Translations under genes and position numbers: made by a program
Source: Bacteroidales bacterium
Lineage (GTDB): Bacteria > Bacteroidota > Bacteroidia > Bacteroidales > P3
DNA: 64,000 bases
NCBI GenBank assembly: GCA_017522105.1
Contig: JAFXAA010000035.1
Span: 1-64,000 of the forward strand
Direction: 5' to 3'
The notes under the pieces: generated by a model
What the model was told of the DNA's origin: nothing
Database searches by the model: none
Seen by the model: only the letters and a program-made list of their open reading frames with translations
In this document: piece after piece, positions 26,168-33,807 of the stretch
Position numbering within the stretch: the stretch's first letter is position 1
Layout: the number at the start of each line of letters is the position of its first letter

Positions 26168-26670
26168 AGCTGAGCTATAAATACCACACATGGGACGTGC
26201 CGCTGTGGCTGCTGCGGCTGCTGAAGCACCGCATGCGGTGGGTGCGCGCCGCCGGCGGCATGGTGACGCGCGACGACGGCATGATGCTGCTCATAAAGCG
26301 CAACGGTCGCTGGGACCTGCCCAAGGGCAAGGTGGAGCCGGGCGAGACCCTCCTGCAGGGCGCCTTCCGCGAAGTGGAGGAAGAGACCGGCATTAAAGCG
26401 GACTGCGCACAGGGGCATACACTACCAACTACCAACTACCCACTACCCACTAAAACCTACCACATCTTCAACCTCTACGGCGGATGGCACCTGAAGCAGA
26501 CGTCGTGGTTCCCCATGACCACCGCCGGCAGCCAGGCCGCCAAGCCGCAGGAAGAGGAGGGCATCACCGGCGTGGAGTGGGTGACGCGCGACGAGTGGCA
26601 CCGCCGCTTGGAGGGCAGCTACGGCACCCTGCGCACCCTCTCGGAGACCATGAAAAACAGCACACTATGA
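26164..26670 (+). CDS. NUDIX hydrolase
   Basis: A 168-residue hydrolase of a nucleoside diphosphate linked to some other group; substrate unknown. The NUDIX box GX5EX7REUXEEXGU is intact (GKVEPGETLLQGAFREVEEETGI, preceded by RWDLPK). Just after the box, at the loop before the next beta strand, a heptamer array (26421-26451) encodes LPTTNYPLPT. The ATG overlaps the META lipoprotein stop, and the stop overlaps dprA, so the three genes are probably translationally coupled. Confidence 0.9.
   Translation: MKLSYKYHTWDVPLWLLRLLKHRMRWVRAAGGMVTRDDGMMLLIKRNGRWDLPKGKVEPGETLLQGAFREVEEETGIKADCAQGHTLPTTNYPLPTKTYHIFNLYGGWHLKQTSWFPMTTAGSQAAKPQEEEGITGVEWVTRDEWHRRLEGSYGTLRTLSETMKNSTL
26421..26451. repeat. Heptamer array inside the NUDIX gene
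   Basis: Two ACTACCA units, two ACTACCC units and a final ACT. It is read in frame as part of the NUDIX protein and is free of stop codons in the coding direction. No forward partner array is seen. Confidence 0.85.
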
Positions 26671-27785
26671 TGGACAAGCTCTCACAGGTGGCCCTGACGA
26701 TGACCGCAGGCCTCGGACCCACGGCCATCAGACGGCTTGTCGACGCCTATCCCGGCGAGGACATCTTCGCCCTGCCCGCCGCCGAGCTGCGCGCAGCCTT
26801 CGGCAGCCACCGTGCGCTGGTGGACAACCTGCTGGCCAAGACGGCGTTCCCGCGTGCCGAGGAAGAGCTGCGCACCGCCGAAGCCAAGCACATCAAGGTG
26901 CTCTTCTTCACCGACGAGGCCTTCCCGCAGCGCCTCAACCGCGACGAATGCGGCGACAGCCCCGCGCTGCTCTACGCCCTCGGCGACGCCGACCTCAACG
27001 CCGGGCGCACGCTGGCCGTGGTGGGCACACGCAAGGCCACCCCCTACGGCCACGACATGACGGAGCGCATCGTGGGCGCCATAGGCGACACCAACGGCGG
27101 CAAGGAAGTGCTGATTGCCAGCGGGCTGGCCTACGGCATAGACACCGCAGCCCACAAATCGGCTCTGGCGCACGGCATGCCCACGGTGGCGGTGCTGGGC
27201 CACGGGCTCGACCGCATATACCCGCCCGAGAACCGCAGCCTGGCACAGCAGATTGTGGCCAACGGCGGCGCGCTGCTGACGGAATACCCCATGGGCACTG
27301 ACATCAACCCACGCTACTTCCCCGCCCGCAATCGCATCATTGCGGCCATGAGCGATGCCACCATCGTGGTGGAGGCCTCGGAGCACGGCGGAGCCCTGAT
27401 CACAGCCACCATGGCGGCAGGCTACCAGCGCGAGGTATTCGCCGTGCCGGGGCGCCTCACCGACACCTACAGCCGCGGCACCAACAACTTGATAGCCACC
27501 AACAAAGCCATCCTAGCCAGGGACGCCTCCGACGTGGCCTACCACATGGGGTGGCCCCTGCCGGACAAACACGCCCCTGCCGCGCAGCAAGAGCTCTTCC
27601 CCACCCTACCCCCCGCCGAACAGCGGATGCTCGACCTGCTGCGCATGCACGGACAGATGTCGCTCGACGAGATAGTGGCCGCCAGCGGGCTGACGATGCC
27701 CAAGGCGGCATCGCTGATGTTCAACCTTGAAATGTCGCAGGCAGTGCATGTGCTGCCAGGGCGCTTATACTGTGTAGCGGGCTGA
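26667..27785 (+). CDS. dprA: DNA processing protein DprA
   Basis: Loads RecA on incoming single-stranded DNA during natural transformation and protects it. The 372-residue protein has an N-terminal SAM/HhH-like part, the Rossmann core starting at LAVVGTRKATPYG, the ASGLAYGIDTAAH and NPRYFPARNRIIAAMSD motifs, and a C-terminal winged helix (AEQRMLDLLRMHGQMSLDEIVAASGL). The first of two adjacent ATGs overlaps the NUDIX stop. No competence genes are adjacent. Confidence 0.95.
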   Translation: MMDKLSQVALTMTAGLGPTAIRRLVDAYPGEDIFALPAAELRAAFGSHRALVDNLLAKTAFPRAEEELRTAEAKHIKVLFFTDEAFPQRLNRDECGDSPALLYALGDADLNAGRTLAVVGTRKATPYGHDMTERIVGAIGDTNGGKEVLIASGLAYGIDTAAHKSALAHGMPTVAVLGHGLDRIYPPENRSLAQQIVANGGALLTEYPMGTDINPRYFPARNRIIAAMSDATIVVEASEHGGALITATMAAGYQREVFAVPGRLTDTYSRGTNNLIATNKAILARDASDVAYHMGWPLPDKHAPAAQQELFPTLPPAEQRMLDLLRMHGQMSLDEIVAASGLTMPKAASLMFNLEMSQAVHVLPGRLYCVAG

Positions 27786-27819
27786 AGCGCAGACTGACCC
27801 ACAGCCCGTTGCATATTTT

Positions 27820-27852
27820 TTGCAGCCATTAAGCAAGTTTTTGCTATCTTTG
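27820..27852 (+). promoter_or_regulatory. Promoter for the YwqK-like lipoprotein and cca
   Basis: TTG (end of a T-run, 27815-27822) is followed 22 bp later by TATCTTTG (27845-27852). The lipoprotein ATG lies 31 bp downstream. Confidence 0.7.
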
Positions 27853-27883
27853 CACATCTAAAAAAGACCCATACAACAAGACA

Positions 27884-28408
27884 ATGAAGAAACTCCTCAT
27901 CATCCCCCTGCTGGCGGCCCTGACCGCAGCTTGTGGCAGCAAAACCCAGACCTACACAGCAGCCGACGGCAGCGTCAGCGCCACCCTCAACGAGCGCACC
28001 GGCGAATGGCACATCACCGGCCCCGACGGGCGCGAGGTGGTGCCCGACTACGACTCTATGCGCGTAGTCGAAGTGAGCCCCGACGGGCACCCGATGACCA
28101 TAGTATACCACAGCGGCAACGTGGAACATTGGCGCCAGTACTACAGCACCATGCAGCTGCGCAGCGAAGGCGACATAGTGGGCGGCAAGCGCGAAGGACA
28201 CTGGGTGTTCTACCACCCCGACGGCAAGATACAGGCCGAGGCCACCTACATAGGAGGCCGCGAAGAAGGCCCATACCGCGTCTTCCGCGAAAACGGAGCC
28301 CCATACTACTTAGGCCAATACCACGACGGCGAGCGCGTGGGAGTGTGGGAGATATACGACGAGCAGGGCCAGCTCGTGGGCCGTCAAGACTACTCCGCAG
28401 AGGGATGA
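27884..28408 (+). CDS. Lipoprotein with MORN/YwqK-type repeats
   Basis: A 174-residue lipoprotein: signal peptide with lipobox LTAAC (Cys17), then repeats of the form G.R.GHWVFYHPDGKIQAEATY, GREEGPYRVFRENG, GERVGVWEIYDEQGQL, which match the YwqK/MORN_2 repeat. Proteins of this family are often labelled antitoxins by homology, but an outward-facing lipoprotein here makes that doubtful. Overlaps cca by ATGA and shares its promoter. Confidence 0.82.
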   Translation: MKKLLIIPLLAALTAACGSKTQTYTAADGSVSATLNERTGEWHITGPDGREVVPDYDSMRVVEVSPDGHPMTIVYHSGNVEHWRQYYSTMQLRSEGDIVGGKREGHWVFYHPDGKIQAEATYIGGREEGPYRVFRENGAPYYLGQYHDGERVGVWEIYDEQGQLVGRQDYSAEG

Positions 28409-29916
28409 TAGACCTTGGTCTGAACCTCTACCGCACCATAGGCCGGGAGGCCGACCGCATGGGCATCGACGCCTACGCCGTGGGAGGCGTGGTGCGCGAC
28501 CATTTCCTCCAGCGCCCCTGCACCGACATAGACATCGTCTGCATAGGCCACAGCGAAGGCGGCGAGGTGCACATAGGCATAGAGCTGGCGCACGCCTCCT
28601 CGCGCGCCCTCGGCGGAGGCCATGTCTCTGTCTTCAAGACCTTCGGCACCGCCAGTTTCCGCTACACCGAAGACGGACGCGAGTACGAGCTGGAGTTCGT
28701 CGGCGCCCGCCGCGAGAGCTACAGCCACGACAGCCGCAAACCCGTGGTGGAGAACGGCACCCTGGAGGACGACCAGCGACGGCGCGACTTCACCGTCAAC
28801 GCCCTCGCCGTATGCCTCAACGCAGACCGCTACGGCGAGCTGATGGACCCCTTCGGCGGCATCAAGGACATGGATGACGGCATCCTGCGCACGCCGCTGG
28901 ACCCCGACATCACCTTCAGCGACGACCCCCTACGCATGATGCGCGCCGTGCGCTTCGCCAGCCAGCTGGGCTTCCGCATAGCCGACGACACCTTCGAGGC
29001 CATAGGCCGCAACGCGGAGCGCATAGCCATTGTCAGCACAGAACGCATCACCACTGAACTCAACAAGATAATGCTCTCCGCCAACCCCACGCTGGGTCTC
29101 AAGCTGATGCAGAAGAGTGGCCTCATGAAGCTCATCCTGCCCGAGATAGCAGCCCTGCAAGGCGTGGAGACAGTGGACGGACACGGCCATAAGGACATTT
29201 TCTTCCACACCATGCAGGTGCTGGACAATGTATGTCAAATGGAAAGTGAAAAGCGGAAAGCGGAAAGCGATGCCACGCAGACCACTGGAGACAACTCTCC
29301 ACTATCCACTACCCACTATCCACTATATCTCCGCTGGGCCGCCTTGCTGCACGATGTGGGCAAACCCGGAGTCAAACGCTACGATGCACGCCAGGGCTGG
29401 ACGTTCCACGGCCACGAGGCCCGCGGGGCGCACATGGTGAAGCGCATCTTCAAGCGCCTGCGCCTGCCCCTGGGCGAAGAGATGCGCTACGTGGAGAAGC
29501 TGGTCATGCTGCACATGCGCCCCATAGTGCTGGCCGAAGAGGTGGTCACCGACAGCGCTGTGCGCCGCCTCCTCTTCGAGGCTGGCGACGACATCGACGA
29601 CCTCATGCTCCTCTGCCACGCCGACATCACCACGCGCAACCTCGACAAGCAGCGCCGCCACCGCGAGAACTTCGAGCTCGTCAAACGCAAGCTCGTGGAG
29701 CTTGAAGAGCGCGACCGCATACGCAACTTCCAGCCGCCGGTGAGCGGCGAGGACATCATGACCGCCTTCGGCATAGGCCCCTGCCGCGAGATAGGCACCA
29801 TCAAGGACGCCATAAAGGATGCTATACTCGACGGCCAGATACCCAACGAGCGCGAGGCCGCCTGGCAGATGATGCTCCGCCTCGGCGCCGGGTTGGGATT
29901 GAAGGTTCATGAATAG
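28405..29916 (+). CDS. cca: CCA-adding/poly(A)-polymerase family nucleotidyltransferase with HD domain
   Basis: Adds or repairs the CCA end of tRNAs. The 503-residue protein has the class II signature (DAYAVGGVVRDHFLQRP followed by the catalytic DIDIV), RRRDFTVNALAV, DPLRMMRAVRFASQLGF, and an HD phosphohydrolase domain (LRWAALLHDVGKP). Between HTMQVLDNVCQ and LRWAALLHD it carries about 26 residues encoded by inverted heptamer arrays (29241-29329), where relatives have a short loop. The start overlaps the lipoprotein stop by ATGA. Confidence 0.92.
   Translation: MIDLGLNLYRTIGREADRMGIDAYAVGGVVRDHFLQRPCTDIDIVCIGHSEGGEVHIGIELAHASSRALGGGHVSVFKTFGTASFRYTEDGREYELEFVGARRESYSHDSRKPVVENGTLEDDQRRRDFTVNALAVCLNADRYGELMDPFGGIKDMDDGILRTPLDPDITFSDDPLRMMRAVRFASQLGFRIADDTFEAIGRNAERIAIVSTERITTELNKIMLSANPTLGLKLMQKSGLMKLILPEIAALQGVETVDGHGHKDIFFHTMQVLDNVCQMESEKRKAESDATQTTGDNSPLSTTHYPLYLRWAALLHDVGKPGVKRYDARQGWTFHGHEARGAHMVKRIFKRLRLPLGEEMRYVEKLVMLHMRPIVLAEEVVTDSAVRRLLFEAGDDIDDLMLLCHADITTRNLDKQRRHRENFELVKRKLVELEERDRIRNFQPPVSGEDIMTAFGIGPCREIGTIKDAIKDAILDGQIPNEREAAWQMMLRLGAGLGLKVHE
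29241..29329. repeat. Inverted heptamer element inside cca
   Basis: Four forward units (GGAAAGT, GAAAAGC, GGAAAGC, GGAAAGC; 29241-29268), a 26-nt core, then five units CTCTCCA, CTATCCA, CTACCCA, CTATCCA, CTATATC (29295-29329). The insertion leaves the host gene open and falls just before the HD motif. Confidence 0.9.
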
Positions 29917-29924
29917 AAAAACAT

Positions 29925-29955
29925 TTTGTCATATCAGTATTATTTAGTAATTTTG
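29925..29955 (+). promoter_or_regulatory. Promoter for crt
   Basis: TTTG (29925-29928), 19 bp, then TAATTTTG (29948-29955), a close match to the Bacteroidota consensus. The crt ATG follows 24 bp later. Confidence 0.8.
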
Positions 29956-29979
29956 CAGCCTCAAAAAAACATAAACAAC

Positions 29980-30756
29980 ATGTACGAACACCTAAAGATA
30001 GAAGAGCGCGGGGCCATAGCCATCATGACCATCAGCGCACCGAAGAGCCTCAACGCACTGAACAGCAAAATACTGAGCGAGATTGACCAATACCTCGACG
30101 GTTTCGACTGCGATAAGTACCGCTGTCTGGTGGTGACCGGCGACGGCGAGAAGAGTTTTGTGGCGGGAGCCGACATCAGCGAGATGGCCGGCCTCAACGC
30201 CGCCGATGGCGAGGCTTTCGGCAAACGCGGTGCCAAGGTGTTCCGCAGACTGGAGACCCTGCCGGTGCCCGTCATAGCGGCCGTCAACGGTTTCGCCCTC
30301 GGCGGCGGCTGCGAGCTGGCAATGGCCTGCGACATACGCATCTGCTCCGACAACGCCAAATTCGGCCAGCCCGAGGTAGGCCTCGGCATCATCCCCGGCT
30401 TCAGCGGCACGGTACGCTTGGCGCGACTGGTGGGCATGGGCATGGCCAAGCAGCTGATATACACAGGCAAGGCCATCCGCGCCGATGAAGCGCTGCGCAT
30501 AGGGCTGGTCAATGCCGTGGTGCCGCAAGCAGAATTGATGGACAAGGTCATGGAGATGGCCGACCTGATTGCCAAGCAGGCACCGCTGGCAGTGCGCGCC
30601 GCCAAGGAGTGCATCAACGCCGAGTGGGACATGGACGCCGACGAGGCCATAGCCTGCGAGAACCGCGCCTTCGGCGAATGTTTCGCCACAGCCGACCAGA
30701 AGGGTGGCATGCGCGCCTTCCTCGACAAGAGCAAGTATGAGTTTCTGGGAAAGTAG
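29980..30756 (+). CDS. crt: Enoyl-CoA hydratase (crotonase type)
   Basis: Hydrates short-chain trans-2-enoyl-CoA (crotonyl-CoA) to 3-hydroxyacyl-CoA. The 258-residue product has the oxyanion-hole motif FVAGADISEM, AVNGFALGGGCELAMACDIR with the first catalytic Glu region, and FGQPEVGLGIIPGFSGTVRL with the second. Length and motifs fit crotonases. With hbd 75 bp downstream it provides the middle two steps of butyrate-type or CoA-dependent fermentation; thiolase and acyl-CoA dehydrogenase are not in the window. Own promoter; the start at 29980 lies 24 bp after it. Confidence 0.92.
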   Translation: MYEHLKIEERGAIAIMTISAPKSLNALNSKILSEIDQYLDGFDCDKYRCLVVTGDGEKSFVAGADISEMAGLNAADGEAFGKRGAKVFRRLETLPVPVIAAVNGFALGGGCELAMACDIRICSDNAKFGQPEVGLGIIPGFSGTVRLARLVGMGMAKQLIYTGKAIRADEALRIGLVNAVVPQAELMDKVMEMADLIAKQAPLAVRAAKECINAEWDMDADEAIACENRAFGECFATADQKGGMRAFLDKSKYEFLGK

Positions 30757-30788
30757 GGAGTAGACAGTAGGTAAGTAGGCAAGTAGAC
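30752..30788. repeat. AGTAGNN array at the crt stop
   Basis: Units AGTAGGG, AGTAGAC, AGTAGGTA, AGTAGGCA, AGTAGAC. The crt TAG stop (30754-30756) lies in the first unit, and every unit contains TAG. Confidence 0.82.
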
Positions 30789-30831
30789 TGCTAATATAAA
30801 TAAACGTTTAACAATCAAATAATCATCAATC

Positions 30832-31668
30832 ATGAAAATCTGTGTTATTGGAACCGGCACGATGGCCAAAGGCATTGTGAAAGCCTTCGCCGCCAAGATG
30901 CCCGTCGTCATGAAGAGCCGTACGCAGGCCAGCCTCGACAAGGCTATGGCCTCGATAGCCAAAGGCTACGGCAAACTCGTTGAGAAAGGCAAGATGACCC
31001 AGGAGGCTGTCGACGCCCTGCTCAAGAACATCACCACCACCACCGACTACGCCACCTTCGCCGACGCCGACCTCGTCATCGAGGCCGCCGTGGAGGAGAT
31101 GCAGCTCAAGAAGGATGTCTTCACCGAGTTGGACGGCATCTGCAAGCCCGAGACCATCTTCGCCACCAACAGCTCGTCGCTGAGCATCACCGAGATTGCC
31201 GCCTGCACCAAGCGTCCGGCCCAGTTCATCGGCATGCACTTCTTCAACCCCGCCGACCGCATGGCCCTCGTCGAGGTTATCCGCGGCCAGCTCACCAGCG
31301 ACGCCGTTGTGAAGTGCGTCATCGACCTCGCCACCGAGATCGGCAAGCAGCCTGTAGAGGTGAAGGAAGCCCCCGGCTTTGTGGTCAACCGCATCCTCAT
31401 CCCGATGATCAACGAGGCTGTCGGCATCCTGGCCGACGGTATCGCCAGCGCCGAAGACATCGACAAGTGCATGATGCTCGGTGCCAACCACCCCATGGGT
31501 CCCTTGGCCCTGGCCGACCTCATCGGCAACGATGTGAACCTGGCCATCATGGAGGTGCTCTACAAAGAGTTCGGCGATCCCAAGTATCGTCCCCACCCCC
31601 TGCTGCGCAAGATGGTCCGTGCCGGCCTCCTCGGCCGCAAGACCGGCGAAGGCTTCTACAAATATTGA
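30832..31668 (+). CDS. hbd: 3-hydroxybutyryl-CoA dehydrogenase
   Basis: NAD(P)-dependent oxidoreductase interconverting acetoacetyl-CoA and 3-hydroxybutyryl-CoA. The 278-residue protein opens with the dinucleotide fold [15 protein letters not shown], has [11 protein letters not shown], the catalytic HFFNP motif with its histidine, and the C-terminal [17 protein letters not shown]. The consensus GAGTMG loop is GTGTMA here, a mild deviation. It ends at a strong bidirectional terminator shared with miaA. Confidence 0.93.
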   Translation: MKICVIGTGTMAKGIVKAFAAKMPVVMKSRTQASLDKAMASIAKGYGKLVEKGKMTQEAVDALLKNITTTTDYATFADADLVIEAAVEEMQLKKDVFTELDGICKPETIFATNSSSLSITEIAACTKRPAQFIGMHFFNPADRMALVEVIRGQLTSDAVVKCVIDLATEIGKQPVEVKEAPGFVVNRILIPMINEAVGILADGIASAEDIDKCMMLGANHPMGPLALADLIGNDVNLAIMEVLYKEFGDPKYRPHPLLRKMVRAGLLGRKTGEGFYKY

Positions 31669-31686
31669 TGCCTTACCATTCAGCCA

Positions 31687-31724
31687 AAAGAGAAGGTCCA
31701 GCCACTTAGCTGGACCTTCTCTTT
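31687..31724. terminator. Bidirectional terminator between hbd and miaA
   Basis: Perfect 16-bp stem (31687-31702 with 31709-31724), 6-nt loop CACTTA, A-run on the left and T-run on the right, 18 bp after hbd and 3 bp after the miaA stop on the other strand. It can work in both directions. Confidence 0.9.
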
Positions 31725-31726
31725 GT

Positions 31727-32551
31727 CTACTGGTAACGCTTGAGCCAGGTGAGCTGCTTGCGGGCGTAGTGCCATGTGTTGAGCTTTATCTGCGCCACAG
31801 CCTCATCGAGCGCTGCATGGCCGTCGAGCACGGGGAAGAGCTCGCGGTAGCCGACGGTGTTGAGGGTATTGAGGTGGCGGTAAGGGAGCAGCGAGCGCAC
31901 CTCGTCGAGGAGGCCGTCGGCCATCATCTGGTCCACACGGCGGTCAATACGTTCACGCAAGGCAGCAGGCTCCATTGACAACACCTGCATCTCTATGGCG
32001 AAGGGGCGCGGTGCCACCTGCTGGTCGGCAATCACTGCGCTGTAGGGACGGCCTGCCGTGAGACACACTTCAAGAGCTCGCTGCAAGCGTACGGGGTTGC
32101 GGAGGTCGACGCGGGCGTAATAGTCGGGGTCGAGCAACCGCAGCTGTGCCCGTTTCTCCTCCAGTGGCATTTGCTGCAGCATGGACCGCAGCTCGGCAGT
32201 GGGCGACGGCAACACGGCGGGCGTGGCACGCAAAGCGTCGATATACAGCCCGCTGCCGCCGACGGCAATAACGGTGTTATGTGTCTCCATCAGACGTGTG
32301 ACCACAGCCATGGCGTCGTGCTCATAGTCATAGATGTTGTACGGCTCGGTGACCGACCGACAGGCGATGAAATGGTGTGGGACGGCGGCGAGTTCCTCGT
32401 CTGTTGGGCGGGCCACGCCTATGCGTAGCTCGCGGTAGAACTGACGCGAGTCGCAGGAAACGACCTCTGTGCCTGCTTCTTGGGCGAGCCTGACGGCATA
32501 GGCCGTCTTGCCCACAGCCGTCGGGCCGGCAACGATGACAAGTTTTTTCAC
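31727..32551 (-). CDS. miaA: tRNA dimethylallyltransferase
   Basis: Transfers dimethylallyl to A37 of tRNAs that read UNN codons. The 274-residue product has the P-loop GPTAVGKT (residues 9-16), SCDSRQFYRELRIGVARPT, VGGSGLYIDAL and NPVRLQRALEV. It is somewhat shorter than the ~300-residue norm, but all motifs are present. The ATG overlaps the aroA stop by 4 bp. It ends at the terminator shared with hbd. Confidence 0.95.
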   Translation of the reverse strand: MKKLVIVAGPTAVGKTAYAVRLAQEAGTEVVSCDSRQFYRELRIGVARPTDEELAAVPHHFIACRSVTEPYNIYDYEHDAMAVVTRLMETHNTVIAVGGSGLYIDALRATPAVLPSPTAELRSMLQQMPLEEKRAQLRLLDPDYYARVDLRNPVRLQRALEVCLTAGRPYSAVIADQQVAPRPFAIEMQVLSMEPAALRERIDRRVDQMMADGLLDEVRSLLPYRHLNTLNTVGYRELFPVLDGHAALDEAVAQIKLNTWHYARKQLTWLKRYQ

Positions 32552-33777
32552 GTTGCCGAGAGCACTTTGTCGAACTCCTCCCAGAACTCCGGGAACGACT
32601 TGTCCACCACCTCCGGCGCCTCAATCTGCAAATCAGGGAACACCAGGCGCAGCGGTGCGAAAGCCATGGCAATGCGATGGTCGCCATAGGTCTGGACAGG
32701 CTCTACAGGCTTCAGCGTGGAAGGAATGATAACCATCTCCTCTGCCGTAGTGTTCACTTTGCCCCCCATGCGTCTGAGTTCATTGGTTATGGCTACCATG
32801 CGGTCACTTTCCTTGAGGGCTATATTGCTCACCCCCTTGAGGGTAGTGCGGACGCCCGCTGCCGCTGCGGCCACAGCGAATGTAGGCACAAGGTCAGGGC
32901 AGTCTATACAGTTGAACTGCACCGTTTTTCCATGTTCGAAGCCGCCTTGCAGAGTTATGCTGCGACCTGTGGCACGGTATGGCGAGCGCACCTCGGTGCT
33001 ATGCACGCCGAGCATACGGAAGAAGGCGTCGGCGGCGCTGTCGCCTTGGCAGGAGTCGAGCTGAAGTCCGAGGAGGCGAATGCGCAATTCAGGGCGCAGC
33101 AGGGCCATGGTATAGAAGTAGGAGGCCGACGACCAGTCACGTTCTATTGTTATTGCCGTGGGCTTGGCCTTATTGGCCAGAGGCTGTACATAGTATGTTC
33201 GCCCGTTTGACGAGCGCCTCACATCGACGCCTGCCTGACGCAACACCTCGGCTGTCATTTCAATGTAAGGGCGCGACGTTGGGCGAGAAGTCATGGTTAG
33301 CGATATGCCTTCAGGCAGCACCGGAGCTATGAGCATCAGTGCGCTGACAAACTGGCTACTGAGGAGCGGATCCACCTGCACGGTGCGTTTTATGGGGATA
33401 CCGCCCTGAATGCTCACCGGCAGGAACCCCTCGTTCTCAGTACACTCCACGCGGAGGCCCATCTGACGCAACGAGTCTATTATCGGAGCCATAGGACGCT
33501 GGCATAGCCTGGCATCGCCAGTGAGTATACGGTGTCCCGGTGTTATGGCGAGCAGAGGCATGAGGAAACGCGCCACAGAACCGGCGTTGTTGCAGTAGAA
33601 CACATCCGACGAACCCTCGTCAAACTGTGTCAGCAGCTGCCGCAGGAGACGCGTGTCGCCGGAAGAGGATGGTTTTGCTATACGGAATCTGTTCCCGATA
33701 AGATGGTTGATCATCATCCATCGGTTGCTGAGGCTTTTAGAAGCAGGAAGATTGATACGTATGTCGTTAGTGTTCAT
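32548..33777 (-). CDS. aroA: 3-phosphoshikimate 1-carboxyvinyltransferase (EPSP synthase)
   Basis: Condenses shikimate 3-phosphate with PEP in chorismate synthesis. The 409-residue product has the S3P-binding start LPASKSLSNR, NNAGSVARFLMPLLA, the LTGDARLCQRPM motif, and the late ESDRMVAI and YGDHRIAMAFAPL. It is slightly short but complete. The gene is 22 bp after the sigma-54 regulator and overlaps miaA. No other shikimate gene is in view. Confidence 0.95.
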   Translation of the reverse strand: MNTNDIRINLPASKSLSNRWMMINHLIGNRFRIAKPSSSGDTRLLRQLLTQFDEGSSDVFYCNNAGSVARFLMPLLAITPGHRILTGDARLCQRPMAPIIDSLRQMGLRVECTENEGFLPVSIQGGIPIKRTVQVDPLLSSQFVSALMLIAPVLPEGISLTMTSRPTSRPYIEMTAEVLRQAGVDVRRSSNGRTYYVQPLANKAKPTAITIERDWSSASYFYTMALLRPELRIRLLGLQLDSCQGDSAADAFFRMLGVHSTEVRSPYRATGRSITLQGGFEHGKTVQFNCIDCPDLVPTFAVAAAAAGVRTTLKGVSNIALKESDRMVAITNELRRMGGKVNTTAEEMVIIPSTLKPVEPVQTYGDHRIAMAFAPLRLVFPDLQIEAPEVVDKSFPEFWEEFDKVLSAT

Positions 33778-33786
33778 AATCCCAAT

Positions 33787-33807
33787 CGCTATTCACTAAT
33801 CACTTGA
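33787..33807. repeat. Short heptamer array at the end of the sigma-54 activator gene
   Basis: CGCTATT, CACTAAT, CACTTGA. The regulator's stop codon (complement of 33800-33802) lies within it. Confidence 0.6.

Noticed and set aside
27884-28408. YwqK-like protein as the antitoxin of a toxin-antitoxin pair
   Set aside because: It is a lipoprotein with a lipobox and no toxin gene is adjacent; the name comes from family labels only.
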